Origin: Clostridium sp. CAG:253
GTDB lineage: Bacteria; Bacillota; Clostridia; Lachnospirales; Lachnospiraceae
Direction of reading: 5' to 3'
NCBI GenBank assembly: GCA_000436755.1
Contig: FR887281.1
Span: 9,424-16,385 of the forward strand
DNA: 6,962 nt
Below the pieces are notes generated by a model that saw only the letters and a list, made by a program, of their open reading frames with translations, searched no databases and was not told where the DNA came from. Shown in pieces: positions 1-6,500 of this stretch. The position numbers and the translations under genes are program-made. Position 1 is the stretch's first letter; each line of letters starts with the position of its first letter.

Positions 1-18
1 CCTCTTTTTTCTTTAAAG

Positions 19-57
19 ACAAAAACAGCCTTACTGATTTGGTAAGGCTGTTTTTGT
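19..57 (-). terminator. Rho-independent, probably bidirectional terminator of the VTC operon
   Basis: A perfect 16-bp inverted repeat: arms 19-34 and 42-57 with a 7-nt loop. The inner nine pairs (CAGCCTTAC/GTAAGGCTG) are GC-containing. The outer pairs are A/T runs, so a U-tract follows the core stem on either strand. It sits 26 nt past the stop codon of the beta-helix gene at 84, and so ends the minus-strand operon. Because it is symmetric it could also stop a plus-strand transcript or a convergent one from beyond the window edge. Bases 1-18 hold nothing else recognisable. Confidence 0.88.
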
Positions 58-83
58 TTTGTGTTTAATTTATCTGTATCATT

Positions 84-1223
84 TTAAAGATTTATATTAG
101 ATGCAATGTTTTTACTCTCTGCTTTAATCTTTTTCTTTTTGGATGAAATCGAAATGTTAACCGAAGACTTAATGCTCAATGCCTTTTTTGCTCTTATTCC
201 ATGATCCGCTGTACTTGTAAGGCTTAAAGTTCCGTCAGTTATATTTACATTGGCACTCGCATGAATACAATCACCGTATGAATTTATGCTTATCTTGCCA
301 CCTGATATGTTTATATCCGCAGAAACAGCAGTTTTACCGTTTTTTCCTGAACGTCCTGCTGCAATACCTCTGAAATCTTCAAACTTTGTATTTGAACTTT
401 TTCTTGTTTTTATACTTATACTTCCTTTTTTAACTGTTACACCGCTTCTTCCCTGAATGCCTTTGTCAACAGCATCTACAAGTACGCTTCCGCCATCTAC
501 CGTAACTTTTTGCGATGCCTTTATTCCGGTGTCTGATGAAGTCACCGATATATCTCCGCCGCTGATATTTACATTATCTGCATGTATTCCACTGTTTTTC
601 GATGTAATAAATATATTTCCTGATGTGATACTTATATCTTTTTTACTGTCTACGGCATTGCCGTTTGACGATGTATCTTTTACATTAAGACTGCCACTGC
701 CCCATATTTTCAAATTTCCGTCACTCATGATAACTCCGTCGGGAGATATTTTTTTGCTTCCTGTCTTTCCTGTAACCTCCGGGAATGTAGCCGGCCCCGT
801 CAAGACATTTTTTGTTCCTTTCACAAGCTGTATATGCAGGCCGGCAGATTTTTTTGTGTTGTAAATACATGCTGTCTTTGAATTACTCATTGTAACCCCA
901 TTCAAACGGACAGTCACATTCAGTTCTCTCTTATTCATAATAATTCTGTAAGAGCCAAAATTTCCCTTGAATGTATATGTGCCGCTTTGGTTAAGTGTGA
1001 TTGTTTTATTTTTCTTTGATACTGCCACTTTTCCATTCGCTGTCGTAACAACAGCTTTGCCAATTTTTACAGTTGATATTTTCTTCTTTGCCGCTGACAC
1101 ATTTACCTTATCACAGGAATAACCTGTTGTAAGCGCTGACATAAAAACTGCTGCCGCAATTGACATTGCAAATATCTTTTTACCTTTACATTTCATTTTC
1201 CTAAATAATTCTTCTTTTCTCAT
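84..1223 (-). CDS. Secreted beta-helix carbohydrate-binding-domain protein (Cthe_2159-like)
   Basis: Predicted exported protein of 379 aa. The N-terminus has a lysine/arginine-rich stretch (residues 2-16), then a hydrophobic core (about 17-35) and a plausible signal peptidase I site after VSA (about 42-44). The nearby cysteine lacks a proper lipobox. From about residue 50 onward the protein is beta-rich. Residues about 212-276 and 319-361 form near-regular rungs of 20-23 residues, each starting GI or CI and carrying an ISGG, VDGG or KKGS turn (GIHADNVNISGG, GIKASQKVTVDGG, CIHASANVNITDG). This is typical of the right-handed parallel beta-helix family named after Clostridium thermocellum Cthe_2159, whose founder binds cellulose and acidic polysaccharide. 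A lysine-rich, glycine-poor segment (277-302) interrupts the helix. The ATG at 1223 is chosen because GAGGG (1229-1233) lies 5 nt upstream; a TTG-initiated extension to 1283 has no comparable site. It is the last gene of the VTC-DUF4956 operon. The ligand is unknown. Confidence 0.85.
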   Translation of the reverse strand: MRKEELFRKMKCKGKKIFAMSIAAAVFMSALTTGYSCDKVNVSAAKKKISTVKIGKAVVTTANGKVAVSKKNKTITLNQSGTYTFKGNFGSYRIIMNKRELNVTVRLNGVTMSNSKTACIYNTKKSAGLHIQLVKGTKNVLTGPATFPEVTGKTGSKKISPDGVIMSDGNLKIWGSGSLNVKDTSSNGNAVDSKKDISITSGNIFITSKNSGIHADNVNISGGDISVTSSDTGIKASQKVTVDGGSVLVDAVDKGIQGRSGVTVKKGSISIKTRKSSNTKFEDFRGIAAGRSGKNGKTAVSADINISGGKISINSYGDCIHASANVNITDGTLSLTSTADHGIRAKKALSIKSSVNISISSKKKKIKAESKNIASNINL

Positions 1224-1242
1224 AAAATCCCTCATTTCCGTT

Positions 1243-1917
1243 TTAAAGCTGTTCTGCCTGCTGTACAATCCGTCCACACACAACCGTAAGATTTCCGTTT
1301 CTGCATCTTATCGCATCAATAAATTCCTTTTCTTTACTATTATCTTTAAATTCTATGTAATAGTGAAGCTGATACATACTTCCCATATTTACGGTTTTAA
1401 CATTTTGCATCTCAACTTTTTTCAGATACTTTTCAAAAATATCATCAAAAATTTCAGTATAGTCAAGATTTTCATAAATAGTTATCTTCAAGTTTCTCAT
1501 ATTTTCTTCGCCCTTAAAGAACGGAACTGCATATATGACAAGCATTACAACAACAATAAATGCCGTTATGAATGCGGCATATGTAATATAACCCATGCCC
1601 GTAGCAAGTCCTACCACCATGGCAAAAAATATATTGCTTATCTCTCTGCTTGTGCCCGGTATCGAGCGAAACCTCACAAGACTGAACGCCCCGACAATCG
1701 CCACTCCGGTTCCAAGATTTCCATTGACAAGCATTATAACTGTCTGAACCATAGCCGGCAGTATAACCAGCGAAACAAAAAAGTTTTTAGTTGTTTTTCC
1801 AGTAAATGCATAGCACAATGCTACCACAAATCCCAAAACCAATGAGACTCCCGTACATTTAACTGCAGTGCTAAATGTAAGCGAATTTGCCGTAAGATTT
1901 AAAATCGTATTAAACAT
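1243..1917 (-). CDS. DUF4956 domain-containing membrane protein
   Basis: Integral membrane protein of 224 aa with no assigned reaction. Hydrophobic segments lie at about 22-38, 46-64, 69-79, 96-112 and 113-133, so four or five membrane passes. Between them sits the conserved polar motif GAFSLVRFRSIPGTSREI (about 76-93), a hallmark of DUF4956. The C-terminal about 85 residues (140-224) are soluble and alternate strand and helix, resembling a small ACT/ferredoxin-like domain. The start at 1917 is set by a strong GGAGGG at 1921-1926, 3 nt upstream of the ATG; the in-frame upstream ATG at 1962 lies inside the VTC gene. The ATG overlaps the VTC stop codon by 8 nt, so the two genes are probably translationally coupled. 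In Clostridia, DUF4956 genes are often found beside VTC-domain and CotH or beta-helix genes. A channel, export or sensory role for the VTC product is only an inference. Confidence 0.9.
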   Translation of the reverse strand: MFNTILNLTANSLTFSTAVKCTGVSLVLGFVVALCYAFTGKTTKNFFVSLVILPAMVQTVIMLVNGNLGTGVAIVGAFSLVRFRSIPGTSREISNIFFAMVVGLATGMGYITYAAFITAFIVVVMLVIYAVPFFKGEENMRNLKITIYENLDYTEIFDDIFEKYLKKVEMQNVKTVNMGSMYQLHYYIEFKDNSKEKEFIDAIRCRNGNLTVVCGRIVQQAEQL

Positions 1918-2626
1918 AATCCCTCCACTTATGTATATTATTCTGCGTATATACAGTTCCATATTTTGAAAAAGAAATCGGATATATCTCCAAGTTCTCC
2001 AAAAGTTTTATAAGCCAAAACGGATATGCCGCCGAAGCTTTTATCTCAAGCAAGACACTGTCATCCGTCATAATATACTCTCCATAATCGCCATGTGACA
2101 TATCAAGGTCATCTGTGCGGTATCTTATATTAAAATCGAATGTGACACGAAGGTCACTGCCTTTCTTATCATATAATGCCACCCTGTCATATGCCAGATA
2201 CACTTTCGGCTCAGGTTTATAAAATGACAAAACATAATCGAGTTCTCTAAGAATCTGAGTGTCAGCTTTTTCTATACAACCTGCTGTCACAGCCTTATGT
2301 GCTTCTTCAAGTTTCATGGCTGCTCTGCGCTTATAAACAATTCCCCTGTATTTTTTCTTTAGTTCAAGATAAACCGTATCCCCGCTTTTTATATCACCAT
2401 AACCGCGCAGTCGGATTTTCTCCTTATAAACAGGCTTTTCTATAGATTCCCGAATCATGTCATACTGCCCGGTATCATAATAAATGTTGTTTATGGTATC
2501 AAGACCAAATTCATCCACCTGCATGTGCCTGTCAACTTCCCCACGAAACTTCTCATACTTATCTCTTGTCAAAAGATACTTTTTTTCGTATCTCTTAAAG
2601 GTCATAAGTACATTTTTTTCCGCCAT
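1910..2626 (-). CDS. VTC-domain polyphosphate polymerase-like protein
   Basis: Soluble 238-aa protein of the VTC/CYTH (triphosphate tunnel) superfamily; yeast Vtc4 makes inorganic polyphosphate from ATP. The charged tunnel residues are visible in order: RYEKKY (12-17), YYDT (49-52), KIRLRG (70-75), LELKKKYRG (87-95) with KRR (99-101), YDR (146-148), RVTFDFNIRYR (160-170), LLEIKA (192-197) with the likely metal-binding Glu194, and SFSKYG (218-223) with a C-terminal lysine. All basic positions expected of an active tunnel appear to be present. No SPX domain or membrane segment is present, so contact with the membrane must come from a partner, plausibly the DUF4956 protein encoded next. The ATG has a GGGGGAG site about 8 nt upstream (about 2635-2641). 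First gene of the operon. Polyphosphate synthesis is inferred from family; another triphosphate substrate is possible. Confidence 0.9.
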   Translation of the reverse strand: MAEKNVLMTFKRYEKKYLLTRDKYEKFRGEVDRHMQVDEFGLDTINNIYYDTGQYDMIRESIEKPVYKEKIRLRGYGDIKSGDTVYLELKKKYRGIVYKRRAAMKLEEAHKAVTAGCIEKADTQILRELDYVLSFYKPEPKVYLAYDRVALYDKKGSDLRVTFDFNIRYRTDDLDMSHGDYGEYIMTDDSVLLEIKASAAYPFWLIKLLENLEIYPISFSKYGTVYTQNNIHKWRDYV

Positions 2627-2683
2627 ATATGTATCTCCCCCCTATCCTAAAAAATACCAAAAAACAATTAAGCCGACTTGTTT

Positions 2684-2711
2684 TTGACATATTTCCTTTA
2701 CACTTTATTAT
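2684..2711 (+). promoter_or_regulatory. Possible plus-strand promoter overlapping the VTC promoter
   Basis: A perfect TTGACA (2684-2689) is followed 16 nt later by TATTAT (2706-2711). Those bases are largely the complement of the minus-strand -10 box, so the two candidates share a -10. A transcript from here would run rightward through the intergenic region toward the PadR gene. It is weaker as a PadR promoter than the one at 2837-2864. Confidence 0.3.
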
Positions 2712-2735
2712 ACATAAATTTATTTATAAAAACCA
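2707..2735 (-). promoter_or_regulatory. Candidate sigma-A promoter of the VTC operon
   Basis: On the minus strand a perfect TATAAT lies at 2712-2707, about 80 nt upstream of the VTC start codon. The predicted start of transcription is near 2700, giving a 5' leader of about 74 nt. The -35 region (2735-2730, TGGTTT) is a poor match to TTGACA, so the promoter may be weak or need an activator. A perfect 8-bp inverted repeat lies just upstream at 2743-2760. Confidence 0.45.
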
Positions 2736-2742
2736 TATATAA

Positions 2743-2760
2743 AATTACTTTTAAGTAATT
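2743..2760. repeat. Perfect 8-bp inverted repeat, candidate regulator site
   Basis: AATTACTT and AAGTAATT separated by TT form a near-continuous palindrome just upstream of the weak -35 of the VTC promoter. The place suits an activator site. No U-tract follows, so a terminator is unlikely. Chance is possible because the local DNA is very AT-rich. Confidence 0.4.
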
Positions 2761-2832
2761 CTTAATAAAATATATAATGTTATTTTTGCTGTGACTGCTT
2801 TATCGCAGAGATATAAATAACTATTATTTATT

Positions 2833-2855
2833 ACTATTGACTTTTGAACAATAGT
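2833..2855. promoter_or_regulatory. Candidate operator: ACTATTG-N9-CAATAGT
   Basis: A perfect 7-bp inverted repeat with a 9-nt spacer (arms 2833-2839 and 2849-2855). It contains the -35 box and most of the spacer of the PadR promoter. Its size (about 23 bp) and position fit a dimeric winged-helix repressor such as PadR, many of which repress their own gene. The link to this PadR is inference. Confidence 0.45.
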
Positions 2856-2864
2856 TGTTATAAT
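2837..2864 (+). promoter_or_regulatory. Strong extended -10 sigma-A promoter for the PadR gene
   Basis: TTGACT (2837-2842) is followed 16 nt later by a perfect TATAAT (2859-2864), and a TGn extension (TG at 2856-2857) precedes the -10 box. Transcription would start near 2871, giving a leader of about 195 nt before the PadR start codon at 3066. Two palindromes overlap the promoter (2833-2855 and 2857-2867), as expected if a repressor covers it. Confidence 0.7.
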
Positions 2865-2867
2865 AAC
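2857..2867. promoter_or_regulatory. Palindrome GTTATAATAAC over the -10 box
   Basis: A perfect 5-bp inverted repeat around one central base, coincident with TATAAT at 2859-2864. It may be a second half of an operator with 2833-2855, or may simply reflect the symmetry of the -10 box and flanking AT bases. Confidence 0.3.
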
Positions 2868-2878
2868 ATCATAAACAA

Positions 2879-2929
2879 ATTTTTGACACACAAGTTTGTG
2901 TCTGTGCACACTTGCACAAGCTTGATATG
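2879..2929 (+). repeat. Leader hairpin module, copy A
   Basis: First of two related modules in the PadR leader. It reads ATTTTTGACACACAAG, then a hairpin, then CTTGATATG. The stem pairs 2891-2900 (CAAGTTTGTG) with 2915-2924 (CACAAGCTTG) over ten positions with one U-G pair. The loop contains the palindrome TGTGCACA (2903-2910). Copy B, 112 nt downstream, keeps the ATTTTT, the ACAC, both ends of the stem and the closing CTTGA-ATG. The module could be an RNA element or a unit of a dispersed repeat. Confidence 0.55.
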
Positions 2930-2942
2930 ACAAACAGGAAAA

Positions 2943-2975
2943 ATGTGTGCAGAAAAGAGGGAAAAGTGGTATTAG
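2943..2975 (+). CDS. Possible 10-codon leader peptide in the PadR leader
   Basis: ATG at 2943 opens a 10-codon frame (MCAEKREKWY) ending in TAG at 2973-2975. An AGGA (2936-2939) lies 3 nt upstream, which is close for a ribosome binding site. The stop codon meets the base of the perfect hairpin at 2975-3001, an arrangement reminiscent of attenuator peptides. Such short frames arise often by chance, so this is a weak call. Confidence 0.15.
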   Translation: MCAEKREKWY

Positions 2976-3001
2976 TGTGAAAAATCTATGATTTTTCACA
3001 C
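2975..3001 (+). repeat. Perfect 12-bp hairpin in the PadR leader
   Basis: Arms GTGTGAAAAATC (2975-2986) and GATTTTTCACAC (2990-3001) pair perfectly around a 3-nt loop (TAT). There is no U-run after it on the plus strand (GCAAG follows), so it is not a simple rho-independent terminator. It is separated by one base from the copy B hairpin, so the two stems could stack. Confidence 0.65.
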
Positions 3002-3033
3002 GCAAGATTTGTGCTTGCGCACAAACTTGAGAT
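2991..3033 (+). repeat. Leader hairpin module, copy B
   Basis: Second module of the PadR leader, related to 2879-2929. The stem pairs CAAG (3003-3006) with CTTG (3026-3029) and TTTGTGC (3008-3014) with GCACAAA (3019-3025). There is a single bulged A at 3007 and a TTGC loop. It is followed by AGATG, where copy A has ATATG. The sequence has drifted between copies but pairing is kept, suggesting that the fold matters. The left edge shares bases with the 12-bp hairpin. Confidence 0.6.
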
Positions 3034-3049
3034 GCCCTGAAAAGCGGGC
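3034..3049 (+). promoter_or_regulatory. Small GC hairpin before the PadR ribosome binding site
   Basis: GCCC (3034-3037) can pair with GGGC (3046-3049) around an 8-nt A-rich loop. It ends 6 nt before the GGAG ribosome binding site (3056-3059), so an upstream refolding could affect access to the start codon. Four pairs alone are weak evidence. Confidence 0.3.
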
Positions 3050-3065
3050 AAGAATGGAGATTAAT

Positions 3066-3386
3066 ATGAATACAAAAATCAGCGCACAGATAAAAAAAGG
3101 CGTTCTTGAAATGTGCCTTCTGCACAAATTATCACAACAGGATTATTATGGCTACAATCTTATGCATGAAATGAATATTTTGTTTCCTGAAGTAAACAGC
3201 AGCACTTTTTATGCCATATTGCGCCGCTTAAAAAATGATGGTTTTGCTGACATTTATTATGGAAATGAGTCCGGTGGTCCTACAAGAAAATATTACAAGA
3301 TAACCGATAATGGAAAAGAAACTCTTGCCGCCTACATTGAGGAATGGGAACAACTTAAATCCGTTGTCTCAGAACTTGGAATCTAA
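3066..3386 (+). CDS. PadR-family winged-helix transcriptional regulator
   Basis: Small 106-aa DNA-binding protein consisting of the PadR winged helix and a short C-terminal helix. Visible features are KKGVLEMCLLHKL (10-22, first helix), YYGYNLMHEM (27-36, family motif YGYxL), FPEVNSSTFYAILRRLKNDGF (40-60, recognition helix, in place of the usual GTLYPxLxRLE) and a wing with GGPTRKYYKITDNGKE (70-85). The last about 20 residues (EEWEQLKSVVSELGI) form a dimerisation helix. Length fits the short PadR subfamily without the separate C-terminal domain. The start is fixed by GGAG (3056-3059), 6 nt before ATG; a longer frame from 2988 reads through leader hairpins and has no ribosome site. The gene is monocistronic: a terminator follows at 3429. 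The target could be itself, the divergent VTC operon, or a distant gene. The inducer is unknown. Confidence 0.92.
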   Translation: MNTKISAQIKKGVLEMCLLHKLSQQDYYGYNLMHEMNILFPEVNSSTFYAILRRLKNDGFADIYYGNESGGPTRKYYKITDNGKETLAAYIEEWEQLKSVVSELGI

Positions 3387-3428
3387 ATTAATATATATTT
3401 ACAATGCAATTTTATTAAATATATAACC

Positions 3429-3473
3429 AAAAAAATTGACATAATACACAACTTGTATAATGTCAATTTTTTT
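3429..3473. terminator. Bidirectional terminator between padR-like gene and ileS
   Basis: Arms 3429-3448 and 3454-3473 pair over 20 positions with one mismatch and a 5-nt loop (CAACT). Seven A bases at one end and seven T bases at the other give a U-tract on either strand. It lies 42 nt after the PadR stop and 36 nt after the ileS stop, between convergent genes, so it can serve both. The stretch 3474-3509 carries a repeated GCTTTCGCT and no gene. Confidence 0.88.
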
Positions 3474-3509
3474 ACGCTTTCGCTTTTAAATTCCCTGCTT
3501 TCGCTCGGT

Positions 3510-6500
3510 TTATAACTTCTCTACACCAAATGTAACTTTCTCCCCGTTGATGTTCCACTCTTTTGTGAATCCTACAGCTCCGTCATACTTAGTTTCATTT
3601 GCGAGAACTTCTGACTTAATCTGTTCTTCGTTCTTCTGTACAATACCGGCTATCTTTTCATTATCCTGCATTGACACACGGATATGATCCATTACTTCAA
3701 AGCCTGCATCTTTACGCATTGTCTGAATTTTACTGATAACCTCACGGACAAATCCTTCCTCAATAAGTTCAGGTGTAAGGTTTGTATCAAGTACGACTGT
3801 TATTCCACGGTCTGTATCTGAAATATATCCTTCCATCTGTGCTGCCTCGATAAGAAGGTCGTCTTTTTCAAGAACTTCCTCATTTCCATCAACTGTAATA
3901 GTGAGGTTTCCTTTCTCATTGAGTTCTGCCATTGCTTTCTGACCGTCAAGTCCTGCAAGAATTTCTTTTACGGCATTAATCTGTTTTCCAAATCTGCGTC
4001 CGAGAGTTTTAAGCTGTGGCTTAAAGCTGTATGTTGTAAGCTCACTTACATCCTGTGTAAGAACTGCTTCCTTAACATTAAGCTCATCCTTAATGATATC
4101 CATATAAAACTCTGAAAGCTCTGCATCAGCTTTTACATACATCTTTCCGATTGGCTGACGATTCTTGATGTTTGCTGTATTACGGCATGCACGTCCGATT
4201 ACAACTGCTTCAAGTACAGTCTCCATATCCTCTTCAAGCTTCTTATCGATATGCGCTTCATTTACCTCAGGGAAATCACAGAGATGTACACTCTCAGGTG
4301 CGCTTGCATCAAGTGTGCATACAAGGTTTCTGTAAATATCTTCTGTCATAAACGGAATCATAGGTGCTGCTGCCTTTGAGATTGTCACGAGTGCTGTATA
4401 CAGTGTCATGTAAGCATTTATCTTATCCTGCTCCATGCCCTTTGCCCAGAATCTTTCACGACAACGTCTTACATACCAGTTACTCATCTCATCAACAAAG
4501 CTCTGAAGTGCTTTTGCTGTCTCAGGAATACGATATGCTGCAAGGTTTTCATCAACTTCCTTAACAGTGCTGTTAAGTCTTGATAAAAGCCATTTATCCA
4601 TTACGGAAAGTTTATCATAATCAAGTGTATATTTTGTTGCATCAAATTCATCAATGTTCGCATAGAGTACGAAGAACGCATATGTGTTCCACAGTGTACC
4701 CATGAACTTACGCTGTCCTTCCTGAACTGCCTTGCCGTGGAAACGGTTTGGAAGCCAAGGAGCACTGTTTATATAGAAATACCAGCGGATAGCATCTGCG
4801 CCATATTTATCAAGTGCATCAAACGGATCTACTGCATTTCCTTTTGACTTACTCATCTTCTGTCCGTTCTCATCCTGAACATGACCGAGCACGATAACAT
4901 TCTCATAAGGAGCTTTGTTAAACAGAAGTGTTGATTCTGCCATAAGTGAATAGAACCATCCTCTTGTCTGGTCTACTGCCTCAGAGATAAACTGTGCAGG
5001 GAACTGTGCCTCAAATAAGTCTTTATTTTCAAATGGATAATGATGCTGTGCAAATGGCATTGCTCCTGAATCGAACCAGCAGTCGATAACTTCCGGTACT
5101 CTCTTCATTGTCTTACCACAGTCAGGACACTTAAATGTAACACCGTCAATATAAGGTCTGTGAAGTTCAACCTTTGCATCATCAGGATTTCCACTTCTTT
5201 CTGCAAGTTCTGCACGGCTTCCGATAGATTCCTGGTGTCCGCAGCCTTCACACTCCCAGATATTGAGTGGTGTTCCCCAATAACGGTTACGCGAAATACC
5301 CCAGTCCTGAATATTTTCAAGCCAGTTTCCGAAGCGTCCCTTACCGATTGAATCAGGAATCCAGTTTACAGTGTTGTTGTTGCGTACAAGGTCATCTCTT
5401 ACCTCAGTCATCTTGATGAACCATGACTCTCTTGCATAGTAGATAAGCGGAGTATCACATCTCCAGCAATGAGGATAATCGTGCTCGAACTTAGGTGCTG
5501 CAAAAAGCTGTTTCTTTGCATCGAGGTCTTTTAATACCTCTGGGTCAGCTTTCTTTACGAAAAGACCTGCAAATGGTGTCTCTTCTGTCATCTCACCTTT
5601 TCCGTTTACGAACTGTACAAACGGAAGGTCATAGTTACGTCCTACATTCGCATCATCCTCACCAAATGCAGGCGCGATATGAACGATACCTGTACCATCT
5701 GACATAGTTACATATGTGTCACATGTAACGAAAAATCCCTTTTTATGCTGCTTGTCTGCACATTCTTTAGCACATGCGTAAAGAGGCTCATACTCTTTGT
5801 GCTCAAGTTCTTTACCTGCAAATGTCTCAAGAACTTCGTATGCCTTTACTCCGTTCTCCTCGTCTGCAAGTTTGCCGAGTACAGTGTCGAGAAGCGCCTG
5901 TGCCATATAGTATGTGTATCCGTCTGCTGCCTTTACTTTGCAATATGTCTCATCAGGGTTTACACAAAGTGCAACATTTGATGGAAGTGTCCAAGGTGTT
6001 GTCGTCCATGCAAGGAAATATGCATCCTCATCCTTAACCTTGAAACGTACTACTGCAGAACGTTCTTTGACAAGTTTATATCCCTGTGCAACCTCCTGTG
6101 ATGAAAGAGGTGTTCCACAACGAGGACAGTAAGGAACAATCTTAAATCCTTTATATAAAAGTTTCTTGTTCCAGATTTCTTTTAATGCCCACCACTCTGA
6201 CTCAATGAAGTTGTCATCGTATGTTACATATGGATTATCCATATCAGCCCAGAAACCTACTGTACCTGAGAAATCTTCCCACATACCTTTATATTTCCAA
6301 ACTGACTCTTTACATTTTTTGATAAATGGCTCCATACCATACTCTTCAATCTGCTCTTTGCCGTCAAGACCGAGCATCTTTTCAACTTCAAGCTCTACAG
6401 GAAGACCATGTGTATCCCATCCTGCTTTACGAGGAACCATATAACCTTTCATAGTCTTATATCTAGGAATCATATCTTTGATAACTCGTGTAAGTACATG

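Noticed and set aside
457..864. Plus-strand 135-codon frame inside the beta-helix gene
   Set aside because: Antisense to repetitive Ser/Gly/Ile codons of the beta-helix, which tend to leave open frames on the other strand; no domain seen.
84..1283. Longer beta-helix gene starting at TTG 1283
   Set aside because: It would overlap the DUF4956 gene by 41 nt, has no good ribosome site, and puts 20 extra residues before a clear signal peptide; ATG 1223 with GAGGG fits better.
1243..1962. DUF4956 start at ATG 1962
   Set aside because: It lies within the VTC gene and lacks a good ribosome site, while ATG 1917 has GGAGGG 3 nt upstream.
2879..3033. CRISPR-like array in the PadR leader
   Set aside because: Only two imperfect copies exist, their spacing is irregular for an array, and each is a hairpin of its own with no spacer-like uniform lengths.
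2751..3125. Minus-strand 124-codon frame across the intergenic region
   Set aside because: It crosses the PadR promoter, leader hairpins and the start of the PadR gene, has no family resemblance and an odd Cys/His/Phe-rich composition typical of chance frames.
3436..3461. TTGACA and TATAAT inside the PadR-ileS hairpin, as a promoter
   Set aside because: The spacing is only 14 nt and both boxes are explained by the symmetric terminator stem; no gene follows on that strand.
4364..6444. Several plus-strand frames of 63-92 codons inside ileS
   Set aside because: They are antisense shadows of a well-conserved gene and lack ribosome sites or recognisable domains.
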